Shown in pieces: positions 29,560 through 37,703 of a DNA stretch of 64,000 nucleotides. Source of the DNA: Microbacterium saccharophilum (lineage in GTDB: Bacteria > Actinomycetota > Actinomycetes > Actinomycetales > Microbacteriaceae); assembly GCF_007992455.1 (NCBI RefSeq), contig NZ_BKAH01000001.1, positions 124,001-188,000 of the forward strand, in the 5' to 3' direction. The notes under the pieces were generated by a model. It searched no databases and had not been told where the DNA came from. It saw only the letters and a program-made list of their open reading frames with translations. The position numbers and the translations under genes were made by a program. The stretch's first letter is position 1; each line of letters opens with the position of its first letter.

Positions 29560-30171
29560 GTGACCTCCGACGTCAAGCCCCCGGCTTCTGCGTACCGCCG
29601 CGAACAGGCGGAGGCGACGCGTGTCCGCATCGCCGAGGCGGCGCGGCGCCTGTTCGCGCGGGACGGCTACGGCTCGACGAGCATGGATGCCATCGCGAAG
29701 GCGGCGGGCGTCGCGGACCGCACGGTGTACACGGCGTTCGGCGCGAAGCGGGAGATCCTCAACCTGATCTGCGAGCTCTGGCTCGCACGGGCGGGGGCGC
29801 GCGAGCTCGCCGAGACGATCCTCGCCGAGCCGGACGCGCGTGCGCGGCTCCGGGGCGCCGCGCACTGGCTGACGACGCTGTACTCGACCGATTTCGACGT
29901 CGTGCGCATCCTCGACGCGGCGATCGACGAGGACGCCGAGACCCAGACCCTCCTGCGCGGCAAGCTCCGCGGCCGGAACCGCGTCATGGACGCCCTCATC
30001 GCCTCGCTCGGCGACGACCTGGCGATCCCCCGGGCCGATGCGCAGGCGGTCTTCCGCGCGTATGCGGCCGCCGGGGTGTACGGCGAGCTCGTCACCGCGT
30101 CGGGCTGGTCTCCCGAGCGGTTCGAGAGCTGGCTCGCCGCCACTCTGGAGGCGCAGCTGCTCGGAGGCTGA
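29560..30171 (+). CDS. TetR-family regulator
   Basis: A 203-residue regulator starting VTSDVKPPAS. The DNA-binding domain spans about residues 18-65, with ARRLFARDGYGSTSMDAIAK and AAGVADRTVYTAFGAKREIL. The C-terminal part is an alpha-helical ligand domain with no assigned effector. The GTG start is chosen from the -10 box 7 bases upstream; a longer open frame to the left has no supporting signal. It is divergent from the SnoaL-like gene and probably represses it. Confidence 0.9.
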   Translation: MTSDVKPPASAYRREQAEATRVRIAEAARRLFARDGYGSTSMDAIAKAAGVADRTVYTAFGAKREILNLICELWLARAGARELAETILAEPDARARLRGAAHWLTTLYSTDFDVVRILDAAIDEDAETQTLLRGKLRGRNRVMDALIASLGDDLAIPRADAQAVFRAYAAAGVYGELVTASGWSPERFESWLAATLEAQLLGG

Positions 30172-30186
30172 CCGCGCGCCGCCGGC

Positions 30187-31239
30187 TCAGTCCCGCAGCC
30201 ATGGCGGCTGGTCGGCGGTCCTCCGCCGGGGGACGTACCGCTGCCAGGTGTGCCGGAAGGTCCATCCGCCGTAGGCGAAGAACGCGATCGCGGCGAGCAG
30301 GCCGATCGCCGTGCCGACCCCGACGGCCCACCCCCACGAGCCGCCGGCCGTGCCGATGACCGCCCCCGCGACGAGACCGAGGACGCAGGCGTTCACGACG
30401 ATGATGAGCATCATGGAACTGCCGAGCAGCACGCTGGCGCTGCGCCGGCGGAGGAACGAATAGGTCCGCTCCATCCCCGGCCGGTCATCGGCGACGGCGG
30501 CGAGGAAGATGTCCGCGACGGTCGGGTCGAGGTCGACGTAGGCGCTGCGCAGCCGGTTCATCGCGACGACATACATCATGTCCTCCTCCGACACGTTCAT
30601 CACCCGCGTCTGCGTCATGAGGCCCACGAGCGCGAGGAACGCGAGGATCGCGATGGCGGCGCCGCCGAACCAGCCCTCGAATGCGGTCGCCTGGCCCAGG
30701 AGCCCGATCGTGACGAGACCCGCGGAGACGAGCGTCAGGAAGATCGTGATGCGCGTGAGTACCTCACTCTGCGCCGTGCCACGGGCCGCGAGGAGACCCC
30801 AGTGCTCGGTGGCGAGGATCTGCGCGCGCCGCGCCAGGGCGGCGTCGGACTCCGGGATCGGCGGCACCGCCTCGCTGAGGAAGGAGCCCACGCGCAGCAG
30901 GTTCCCGCTGCGATCGACGACCGCGAACTCCCGCAATCCGAAGTCCGTGTCGACGGGGGGTGTGATCCGGCTTCCCGTGGTCGGGTCGGGCACGACGATG
31001 CGCGCCCATTCGTCGTGCAGCGCCCGCGCGTCGTCGACGTAGAGATAGCACATCGAGGCCGAGCGGAGCGGGTCGACCGTGGGATCGCCGGAGAAGTGCA
31101 GCTCGATGTCACCACGGCCCAGGATGAGGTACTCCCAGCTCGGCAGCGGTGCACCGCGGTTCTCGAAGCCGAGCGCGGTATAGAACCCGAGGGTCTCGGG
31201 GAGATCGCGGCTGAGGAGGATCGGCACGGCGCGGTTCAT
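30187..31239 (-). CDS. VOC (glyoxalase) domain fused to a four-helix membrane domain
   Basis: A 350-residue two-part protein. Residues 1-118 are a VOC/bleomycin-resistance-type domain (ILLSRDLPETLGFYTALGF, DIELHF, EFAVVDRSGNLLRVGSF). Residues 130-350 form a membrane domain with helices at about 160-182, 191-209, 268-296 and 302-325 and a cytoplasmic stretch rich in conserved-looking residues (TQTRVMNVSEEDMMYVVAMN and LRSAYVDLDP). Similar membrane domains are usually stand-alone proteins, so the fusion is odd. No frameshift is needed. The ATG has a -10 box 6 bases upstream. Function is unknown. Confidence 0.75.
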   Translation of the reverse strand: MNRAVPILLSRDLPETLGFYTALGFENRGAPLPSWEYLILGRGDIELHFSGDPTVDPLRSASMCYLYVDDARALHDEWARIVVPDPTTGSRITPPVDTDFGLREFAVVDRSGNLLRVGSFLSEAVPPIPESDAALARRAQILATEHWGLLAARGTAQSEVLTRITIFLTLVSAGLVTIGLLGQATAFEGWFGGAAIAILAFLALVGLMTQTRVMNVSEEDMMYVVAMNRLRSAYVDLDPTVADIFLAAVADDRPGMERTYSFLRRRSASVLLGSSMMLIIVVNACVLGLVAGAVIGTAGGSWGWAVGVGTAIGLLAAIAFFAYGGWTFRHTWQRYVPRRRTADQPPWLRD

Positions 31240-31245
31240 GAGTGC

Positions 31246-31251
31246 AGGCTA
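31246..31251 (-). promoter_or_regulatory. -10 box of leaderless promoter for the VOC-membrane fusion
   Basis: The minus strand reads TAGCCT, 6 bases, then ATG at 31239. It is divergent from the similar box at 31292-31297. Confidence 0.5.
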
Positions 31252-31291
31252 CGCAACCTCGTCCTGCCTTCACACCGTCGGACGTGGCCGC

Positions 31292-31297
31292 TAGGGT
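31292..31297 (+). promoter_or_regulatory. -10 box of leaderless promoter
   Basis: TAGGGT, 7 bases, then ATG at 31305. Confidence 0.5.
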
Positions 31298-31304
31298 CGC
31301 CGGC

Positions 31305-31967
31305 ATGGACGACGAAGAGGGCCGGCTGCACCCCCGGGATTTCCACGCGACCCCCGGCGTGGGCGACTGGCGCGTCCTGTTCTGGGGTGCTCATGCGTTT
31401 TACCGCACGGACTCGTTCGCGCACGCAGCGGAATTCGTCGCCGCGATCGCCGCCGCATCCGCTGCGGTGGGCCACGAGCCGGACGTCGATGTCCGCCCGC
31501 AGGGCGTGACCGTCCGCACCTTCACGCACGAGGATGGTGCGCTGAGCCGGAAGGACGCCGAACTCGCCGCGGCGGTCAGCGCCGCGGCGCACCGGCTCGG
31601 ACTCGAGCCCGATCCCTCGATGCTGCAGGTCGTCGGGATCGCGGTCGCGCAGGATGCCGGCACCGACACACGCCCCTTCTGGGAGGCGGCGTTCGGGTAT
31701 ACGCGCGTCGGCGACGAGGATCTCGTGGACCCGGTGCGCCGCGGCCCGCACCTGTGGTTCCACGAGCTCACGCCACCCCGCCCGGGCCGAGGACGCACCC
31801 ACATCGACGTCTCGGTGCCGGCCGATCAGGCCGAGAAGCGAGTGCGCGCCGCCGTGCGCGCCGGAGGCCGCATCGTCGACGACAACGTGTCGATGAACTC
31901 CTGGACGATCGCATCCCCGGAGAACCACAAGGTCGACATCGCCGGCTGGGCCGACCTGGAGGCCTGA
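31305..31967 (+). CDS. pterin carbinolamine dehydratase-like domain fused to a VOC domain
   Basis: A 220-residue fusion. Residues 13-100 resemble 4a-hydroxytetrahydrobiopterin dehydratase (GDWRVLFWGAHAFYRT, GHEPDVDVR, VRTFTHEDGALSRKDAELA), where the usual active-site His-His pair reads H57-E58 and the later His is H75. Residues 105-220 are a glyoxalase-like domain (VVGIAVAQDAGTDTRPFWEAAFGYTRV, THIDVSVP, WTIASPENHKVDIAGW). This order is known in actinobacteria. The Glu in place of the second His makes dehydratase activity doubtful. Confidence 0.82.
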   Translation: MDDEEGRLHPRDFHATPGVGDWRVLFWGAHAFYRTDSFAHAAEFVAAIAAASAAVGHEPDVDVRPQGVTVRTFTHEDGALSRKDAELAAAVSAAAHRLGLEPDPSMLQVVGIAVAQDAGTDTRPFWEAAFGYTRVGDEDLVDPVRRGPHLWFHELTPPRPGRGRTHIDVSVPADQAEKRVRAAVRAGGRIVDDNVSMNSWTIASPENHKVDIAGWADLEA

Positions 31968-31974
31968 CGTCGGC

Positions 31975-32598
31975 GTGGTGACCAGCATGCGCGCGCGCTT
32001 CCTCGGCCGCTGGATCCTCCTCGTGTCGATCGGCGAGGCGACGGGGTTCGCCGTCGCGGCGGCCGTCGCCGTCCTCACGATCGTCTGGGGCACGCCGGAA
32101 CCGTGGCGGCTCCTCCTGATCGTCGTCGCCGGCGCCGTGGAGGGAGCGGCCCTCGCGACCGGCCAGTACGCCGCGATGGCCGCCCGCCGCCCGCGGCGGG
32201 CGCTGTGGATCGGCGCCACGGCCGGCGCGGCAGCCCTCGCGTGGCTCATCGGGATGCTGCCGAGCACGCTCGGACTGGACCTCGACCCCGCCGCGGCGAT
32301 CCCCCTGCTCGTCGTCGGCGGGCTCGTCCTCCTGGCCACGATCCCGGTCGCGCAGTGGCTGGCGCTCCGCCGGGAGGGCGCGCGGCGATGGGTCCCGGTC
32401 ACGATGGGTGCCTGGTCGGTCGCCGTCCTGTGGACCGCCGCGCCCTCACCGCTCGTCGACGAGGCCAGCCCGGTCTGGCTCATCGCCACCCTGTACGTCA
32501 TCGCGGGGATGCTCATGGCCGTGACGGTCGCGAGCCTGACGGCGACCACCGCATGGTCGCTCTTCGGCGCGCCTGCCGTCGCACGGCATCGCCCCTGA
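31975..32598 (+). CDS. membrane protein of unknown function
   Basis: A 207-residue protein with six predicted hydrophobic helices and short loops. The start is uncertain: GTG at 31975 or 31978, or ATG at 31987. It begins 7 bases after the VOC fusion gene and is probably co-transcribed with it. No family was recognised. Confidence 0.65.
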   Translation: MVTSMRARFLGRWILLVSIGEATGFAVAAAVAVLTIVWGTPEPWRLLLIVVAGAVEGAALATGQYAAMAARRPRRALWIGATAGAAALAWLIGMLPSTLGLDLDPAAAIPLLVVGGLVLLATIPVAQWLALRREGARRWVPVTMGAWSVAVLWTAAPSPLVDEASPVWLIATLYVIAGMLMAVTVASLTATTAWSLFGAPAVARHRP

Positions 32599-32649
32599 CC
32601 GGCCGGAACACGATCCGTTCGCCCGGGAAGAGGCCGCGCAGGTGATTCG

Positions 32650-33774
32650 TCAGTGCCGGAACGAGGCCTTCTTGTGCCACTTCCCGTTCACGATCTCCAC
32701 GATCGTGCCGGGCACCTGGGGCCCAGCCGGGTCGAGCGAGATCGTCGTCCCCGCCCAGAGCGATCCGCCGCGGCCCGCTTCGATCGCGACGACGTTGGTC
32801 AGGTCGAGGAAGTGCGACTTCGTGCCGTTCCGGACGACGGAGATGGCGCTCGCGAAGTACTCCGCGACATAGATCTCGCCGCGCTGACCGATCGCGAGGT
32901 TGGTCGCACCGAGGAAGCCGGTCGCGATCTGCGTGGCGCTGCCGTTCCACGGATTGACCCGCCAGAGCGCCCCGCGCGCTCCCAGCACGGGCGACTCCGG
33001 ACCGCCCGGCAGCGTCGTGACGTACAGCATCCCGTCACGCCCGACCTCGACGTCGGTCGGGACCGCCTCGAACCGGTACGGGATGCCCACGACGCAGTCC
33101 GGGAGGCTGAGCGCCGCGGCCATCTCGGACGTGATGGTCGTCGGCTGCGCGGGGAACACCGCCAGCGTGCTCACCCGGCCGGCGCTGTCCGCCGCGAGCA
33201 GCGCGTTGGCTCCGGCATCCGCGATCACCCACTGCCTGCCCCACTGCGTCACCGAGTACGCGTGCGAGTCGACGAGCCCGGTATAGCTCACCGGGAAACC
33301 GGCGGCCGTGAGCGCGTCGCTGACGCACTGACTCGGGTTCTCGACGCCGTAGGCGACGTCCTGGTCGGGGTTGTTCGCCTGCTCGTACGCGAGCGTGTCG
33401 GCGTAGACCTTCGAACCGCGCGGGCCCCACAGGTTCAAGCCGCTGGCGGTGATCTCCATCTCACCCTCGGTCGTCGTGAACGCGAGGGTCCTGCCGTTCT
33501 GAGACACCTCCACGCCCGATGCGCCCGGAGCCGGGTTCACGGTCGGCGTGATCGAGCCGTCCGCGGCGAGGGTGCCGACGATGCCCGCGAACCCGTCCGC
33601 GACGTGGACGTCCCTCCCGTCGATGTCGAGGTTGAACGGCGCGACGACCTGCGAGGACTTCACGACCGGGCCGGGCGCCGGCTTCGGCTTCTGACCGGCC
33701 GACGCCATGGTCGGCGTGGCGAGGATGAGCGCGAGAGCGGCGATACCGGCCCCGAGCGCGCGGAACTGCTTCAT
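32650..33774 (-). CDS. secreted ScyD/ScyE-like beta-propeller protein
   Basis: A 374-residue protein with a Sec signal peptide (MKQFRALGAGIAALALILAT, cleavage near ASA-G). The body has repeated strand-rich units such as GVEVSQNGRTLAF, VPTDVEVGRDGMLYVTTLPG, LWRVNPWNGSATQIATGF, TNLAIGQRGEIYVAEYF and IEAGRGGSLWAGT, the pattern of a ScyD/ScyE-family propeller. A cysteine pair is visible (QCVSDAL, DCVVGIP). The ATG has a perfect GGAGG site. Similar proteins are common in actinobacteria; their function is not established. Confidence 0.78.
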   Translation of the reverse strand: MKQFRALGAGIAALALILATPTMASAGQKPKPAPGPVVKSSQVVAPFNLDIDGRDVHVADGFAGIVGTLAADGSITPTVNPAPGASGVEVSQNGRTLAFTTTEGEMEITASGLNLWGPRGSKVYADTLAYEQANNPDQDVAYGVENPSQCVSDALTAAGFPVSYTGLVDSHAYSVTQWGRQWVIADAGANALLAADSAGRVSTLAVFPAQPTTITSEMAAALSLPDCVVGIPYRFEAVPTDVEVGRDGMLYVTTLPGGPESPVLGARGALWRVNPWNGSATQIATGFLGATNLAIGQRGEIYVAEYFASAISVVRNGTKSHFLDLTNVVAIEAGRGGSLWAGTTISLDPAGPQVPGTIVEIVNGKWHKKASFRH

Positions 33775-33939
33775 GACACCTCCGAATCCGGCCCGGCGGT
33801 GCGGCCGAGCAGCGGGAATCCGGGCGGAAGCCGGTTGCCCCCCGTACCGCCGTCCGGTGATGAAGATCGTCGCCGATGACGACCCGGCGCTCATTCTGGC
33901 CCTGTCGCGCCGCATCGTCAATGGCGCGAGCCGGCAACG

Positions 33940-33982
33940 AAAAAGGCCCGGACCCCGCGCACATGGCGCGAGGGCCGGGCCT
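33940..33982 (-). terminator. terminator of ssrA
   Basis: The hairpin arms AGGCCCGG and CCGGGCCT are extended by an imperfect GC-rich inner stem. On the minus strand it is followed by five T residues (33940-33944). It begins about 20 bases after the tmRNA 3' end. Confidence 0.8.
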
Positions 33983-34002
33983 CCTCTGTGACAACGGCTT
34001 CG

Positions 34003-34368
34003 TGGAGATGGGGGGAATCGAACCCCCGTCCATCGCTGAGATACTGCGTCTTCTCCGGGCGCAGTCTGTGCAGACGTTCTGCTCGGCTCCGACCTTTGTC
34101 ACAGACACCTAAGTCGACGAGCCCAGCCTGGGAAGAGTCCCGCGTGACGTCCAGACGCCGTCACGCAGCAAGATCCCTAGATGACGCCAGGGTCCGTAGC
34201 GGGATCGCCTACGGTCTGACGGAGTTCAGGCTCGCTTAGGCAGCGAGGGCGAACTCAGTGCGCTTGGATTCGGCACTTATAGTTTTGCAGAGATCGTTTA
34301 CGAGATAACCCTGCATCCTCGGCCCGCTTCCCGCAGATTCACAGGCGATGTCGAAACCGATCATCCCC
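34003..34368 (-). ncRNA. ssrA: tmRNA
   Basis: About 366 bases on the minus strand. The 5' end GGGGATGATCGGTTTCGAC and the 3' end TTCGATTCCCCCCATCTCCA form the tRNA-like half, with acceptor GGGGATG pairing to CATCTCC. The internal frame ends FALAA-stop, with resume codon GCC at 34272-34274 and the tag most likely AESKRTEFALAA (12 residues, TAA at 34236-34238). The CCA end is not encoded. Its partner smpB lies 0.8 kb away. tmRNA frees stalled ribosomes and tags the unfinished protein for proteolysis. Confidence 0.95.
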
Positions 34369-34492
34369 GTGGACCTTCGTGTGAAGGCGGCCGTTGTCAC
34401 GCTGTGGAGTTGTGCTGCCGGGAGCCGAGGCGCCCGAACATTACAGCTTACCACGATCGACGCTCGCTCGGGCCACCCCCGCACCGCCCGGA

Positions 34493-34498
34493 TACACT
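34493..34498 (+). promoter_or_regulatory. -10 box of leaderless promoter
   Basis: TACACT, 6 bases, then ATG at 34505. Confidence 0.5.
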
Positions 34499-34504
34499 CA
34501 CGGC

Positions 34505-35170
34505 ATGAGCGAGGTCACGATCACGGTCCGCGGCGAACACGAAGCGCGCATCGCGCCCGAGCACGCCATCGCCCATGTCTCGGCGTCCGTCGACGGAGCC
34601 GAGCGCGGGGCCGTCGTGGAGAGGATCGCGGCGCTCGTCGCCCCCGTCCGCGACGACCTGACGGCCCGGAAGGCGTCCGGTGGGATCGCGGACTGGACGA
34701 GCCAGCGTGTCTCGGTGTGGGCGGACCGCCCGTGGAACAGCGAGGGTCGTCAACTCGATCTCGTGCACCACGCATCGGTCGAGCTCCGGGCGACGTTCAC
34801 CGATTTCATGCTCCTCTCCGATTGGCTGAGCGACATCGCCTCACGGGAGGGGATGCAGGTGGGGTCGGTGTCGTGGGAACTCGCGCCCGAGACCCGTGCG
34901 CGCGTCGAGCGCGAGGTCGCGACGCAGGCCGTGTCGGTCGCCGTCGAGCGGGCCACGGCGTATGCCGAGGCGATCGGACGCGCGACCCTCACCCCCGTCG
35001 AGATCGCCGATCTGGGCCTCCTCACCGACGGCGTCGCCCCCGCGGGCGGGGCGATGCAGATGATGAAGGCGTCGATGGGGCGGGATGCCGTCGGCTCCGC
35101 GATGGCGGAGTTCCATCCGGAGGACATCGTGATCTCCGCCGGCGTGGAAGCGCGGTTCCGCGCGAGCTGA
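34505..35170 (+). CDS. SIMPL-domain (DUF541) protein
   Basis: A 221-residue protein of the SIMPL/DUF541 family: VTITVRGEHEARIAPEHAIAHVSASVDG at the start, a central VSVWADRPWN stretch, and RATAYAEAIGRATLTPVEIADLG as the family core. No signal peptide is visible, unlike most gamma-proteobacterial members, so this form is probably cytoplasmic. Function in actinobacteria is unknown. It is a single gene between ssrA and smpB. Confidence 0.8.
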   Translation: MSEVTITVRGEHEARIAPEHAIAHVSASVDGAERGAVVERIAALVAPVRDDLTARKASGGIADWTSQRVSVWADRPWNSEGRQLDLVHHASVELRATFTDFMLLSDWLSDIASREGMQVGSVSWELAPETRARVEREVATQAVSVAVERATAYAEAIGRATLTPVEIADLGLLTDGVAPAGGAMQMMKASMGRDAVGSAMAEFHPEDIVISAGVEARFRAS

Positions 35171-35181
35171 CCAGGCCCGCC

Positions 35182-35207
35182 GGACTCAGTCGCCGGACTC
35201 AGTCGCC
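35182..35207 (-). repeat. 13-base tandem duplication across the smpB stop codon
   Basis: On the minus strand GGCGACTGAGTCC occurs twice in direct succession. The first copy carries the last codons and TGA of smpB; the second would give another in-sequence stop after a frameshift. Confidence 0.9.
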
Positions 35208-35675
35208 GAGGCGGTTCTTGGAGCGCATGGCGCGCTCTGCTTCACGCTTGTCCTCGCGTTCGCGAATCGTCTGTCGCTTCTCGAACTCGCGCTTGCCCTT
35301 CGCGATGGCGATCTCGACCTTGGCCCGGCCGTCGGAGAAGTAGAGCTTCAGCGGGATGATCGTGTAGCCGCCGGCGCTGACGGCGTGCGAGATCTTCACG
35401 ATCTCGTCCTTGTGGAGGAGGAGCTTGCGGGTGCGCTTCGTGGCGTGGTTGGTCCAGTGCCCCTGCGAGTACTCCGGAATGTGCACGGCGTCGAGGTACG
35501 CCTCGCCGCCGTCGATGTACGCGTACCCGTCGCTGAGGTTCGCACGGCCCTGGCGCAGCGACTTCACCTCGGTTCCGGTGAGCACGAGGCCCGCCTCGTA
35601 CGTCTTCTCGATGGCGTACTCGTGGCGCGCGCGACGATTGGTCGCAACGACCTTCTCGCCGCGCTCCTTGACCAT
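35199..35675 (-). CDS. smpB: SsrA-binding protein
   Basis: A 158-residue SmpB that brings tmRNA to stalled ribosomes. Conserved segments are visible: NRRARHEYAIEKTYEAGLVLTGTEVKSLR near the N-terminus, VHIPEYSQGHWTNHA, RTRKLLLH and the basic C-terminal tail KREFEKRQTIREREDKREAER. The start has a GAGGAGA site. It follows ftsX, as in many actinobacteria (ftsE-ftsX-smpB). Confidence 0.97.
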   Translation of the reverse strand: MVKERGEKVVATNRRARHEYAIEKTYEAGLVLTGTEVKSLRQGRANLSDGYAYIDGGEAYLDAVHIPEYSQGHWTNHATKRTRKLLLHKDEIVKISHAVSAGGYTIIPLKLYFSDGRAKVEIAIAKGKREFEKRQTIREREDKREAERAMRSKNRLGD

Positions 35676-35747
35676 TTCTTCTCCTCGGATAGCCGCACTG
35701 CGCCCGGGCGGCGCGCGACAGCCTGTCAGTCTATCCCGACCGGGCGC

Positions 35748-36662
35748 TCAGGCGCGCAGCCAGCGCCGGATCGCGAACCCGGCCGACACGGCCGCGAGCA
35801 CGAGCCCGATCACGATGACGAGGGGGATGACGACCGCGGCGTCGCGCATGTTCACCCAGTCCGTGACGAAGTCCACCCGGCCGCGCAGGTACTGCTGCAC
35901 GCCGAACTCCACCCCCGCGAGGATCGCGGCGCTCGCGAGCACCGAGCCGATGAAGGCCGCGAAGACGCCTTCCAGGATGAACGGTGTCTGGATGAACCTG
36001 TTCGACGCGCCCACGAGCCGCATGATGCCGAGCTCTTTCCGCCTGGCGTAGGCCGACAGGCGGATCGTCGTGGCGATGAGCAGGACGGCAGCGATCAGCA
36101 TGAGCCCCGCGATCCCCACGGCGATGTACGTCGCGATCGTCAGGGCCGAGAAGAGCGGATCCAGGTACTGCATCTGGTCCTTCACCTCCTCGACGCCGTC
36201 CATGCCGCCGAACGCCTCCGCGATGACGTCGGTCTGGCCGGGGTCGACGAGGTTGACCCAGAACGTCTCGTTGAGCTGCTCGGGGGTGATGAAGTCGGCG
36301 TAGTCCTCCCCCATGAGGGCCAGCACGTTCGCGTACGCCTCGTCGCGGGTCTCGAAACGGATGTCGCGGACGACACCCGCCAGCGCGGGGCTCTCCAGCT
36401 TCTCGCGCACCTGGGCGACCTGATCCTCCGACGCGACGCCGTTGACGCACGTCGTGGTGGCGGCGTCCGCGCGGCACATGAAGACGGCGACCTGCGCGCG
36501 ATCGACCCAGTAGTCGCGCATCTTGCCGATCTGCATCTGCATGAGCATCGCGGCGCCGACGAAGGTGAGCGAGACGAAGGTGACGAGCACGACGGAGATC
36601 ACCATGGAGGCGTTCCGCCGCAGTCCCGACAGGGCCTCGGCGAGGATGAGGCGGAATCTCAT
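35748..36662 (-). CDS. ftsX: cell division protein FtsX
   Basis: A 304-residue integral membrane protein with four helices (about 22-45, 175-205, 225-250 and 275-297) and a large extracellular loop between the first two, the FtsX arrangement. The loop has two cysteines (MCRADAATTTCVNG). FtsX with FtsE transmits a signal to cell wall hydrolases during division. The ATG overlaps the ftsE stop by 4 bases. Confidence 0.96.
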   Translation of the reverse strand: MRFRLILAEALSGLRRNASMVISVVLVTFVSLTFVGAAMLMQMQIGKMRDYWVDRAQVAVFMCRADAATTTCVNGVASEDQVAQVREKLESPALAGVVRDIRFETRDEAYANVLALMGEDYADFITPEQLNETFWVNLVDPGQTDVIAEAFGGMDGVEEVKDQMQYLDPLFSALTIATYIAVGIAGLMLIAAVLLIATTIRLSAYARRKELGIMRLVGASNRFIQTPFILEGVFAAFIGSVLASAAILAGVEFGVQQYLRGRVDFVTDWVNMRDAAVVIPLVIVIGLVLAAVSAGFAIRRWLRA

Positions 36663-37642
36663 GTCGTCGGACCCACTTCGTCGTCGCGGCCTTCGAGCCC
36701 CAGCTTGCCGGTCACGTCGATCCCCTTCAGGCCGAGGTCGTCGAGGTCGACCTCGGGCGCGTCGATCATGATCGGGCGCGTGTGCGGCTGCGGCTCGTCC
36801 ACGGGTGCAGGGTCGGTGACGACCGCGGGGGCGGATGCCGGCTGCTCCGGCGCGGGAGCGGCGGCGGCGATCTCCCGCTGCAGTTCGAGTACGGCCGTGA
36901 GTGCCGCGACGGCCGCGGCACCCCGCTCCGGCTCCGGCGCGAGGCTCGGCAGCGACGAGGTGTCGCCGTACCCGCCGTGGCGGTCGTCGCGCACCATGAC
37001 TCCGCCGCGCAGCTCGATGACGCGCCGCTGCATCTGGTCGACGAACCCGGCCTCGTGCGTCGCCATGACGACGGTCGTGCCGCCGGCGTTGATGCGCGCG
37101 AGGAGCTGCATGATGTCGACGGAGGTGGCGGGGTCGAGGTTGCCGGTGGGCTCGTCGGCGAGGAGGATCTGCGGCCGGTTCACGAGTGCGCGGGCGATCG
37201 CGACGCGCTGCTGCTCACCGCCGGAGAGCTCGTGCGGGAACCGCTTGTGCTTCCCCTCGAGGCCCACGAGGGCGAGCACCTCCGGCACCGCCTGCTGGAT
37301 GAAGGCGCGGGAAGACCCGATGACCTGCAGCGTGAACGCGACGTTCTGGAAGACGGTCTTGTTGGGCAGCAGCCGGAAGTCCTGGAAGACCGAGCCGATG
37401 TGGCGCCGGAAGTACGGCACCTTGCGGCTCGACAGGGTGCGCAGGTCGCGCCCGAGGACGACGACGCGCCCGTCGGAGGGCGAATCCTCGCGCAGGATGA
37501 GGCGGAGGCAGGAGGACTTCCCGGAGCCGGACGCGCCGACGAGGAACACGAACTCGCCGCGCTGCACCTCGAAATCGACGTCGCTGAGCGCCGGCTTGTT
37601 CGTCCCGCGGTACCGCTTGCTGACGTGCTCGAACCGGATCAT
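36659..37642 (-). CDS. ftsE: cell division ATP-binding protein FtsE with C-terminal extension
   Basis: A 327-residue ATPase, about 100 residues longer than usual. The ABC core (1-228) has Walker A GASGSGKS (36-43), signature LSGGEQQRVAIARAL and Walker B ILLADEPTGNLD. The extension (229-327) is Ala/Pro-rich and acidic and ends in a conserved-looking block (IMIDAPEVDLDDLGLKGIDV). FtsE drives FtsX at the septum. The sigma/sortase cassette separates it from prfB, its more usual upstream neighbour. Confidence 0.95.
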   Translation of the reverse strand: MIRFEHVSKRYRGTNKPALSDVDFEVQRGEFVFLVGASGSGKSSCLRLILREDSPSDGRVVVLGRDLRTLSSRKVPYFRRHIGSVFQDFRLLPNKTVFQNVAFTLQVIGSSRAFIQQAVPEVLALVGLEGKHKRFPHELSGGEQQRVAIARALVNRPQILLADEPTGNLDPATSVDIMQLLARINAGGTTVVMATHEAGFVDQMQRRVIELRGGVMVRDDRHGGYGDTSSLPSLAPEPERGAAAVAALTAVLELQREIAAAAPAPEQPASAPAVVTDPAPVDEPQPHTRPIMIDAPEVDLDDLGLKGIDVTGKLGLEGRDDEVGPTT

Positions 37643-37703
37643 GACCTGATGAGCCTATGCGCGCTCCCGCGGCGCGGGCCGAGCGACACCCGCGTGCCGT
37701 GGA

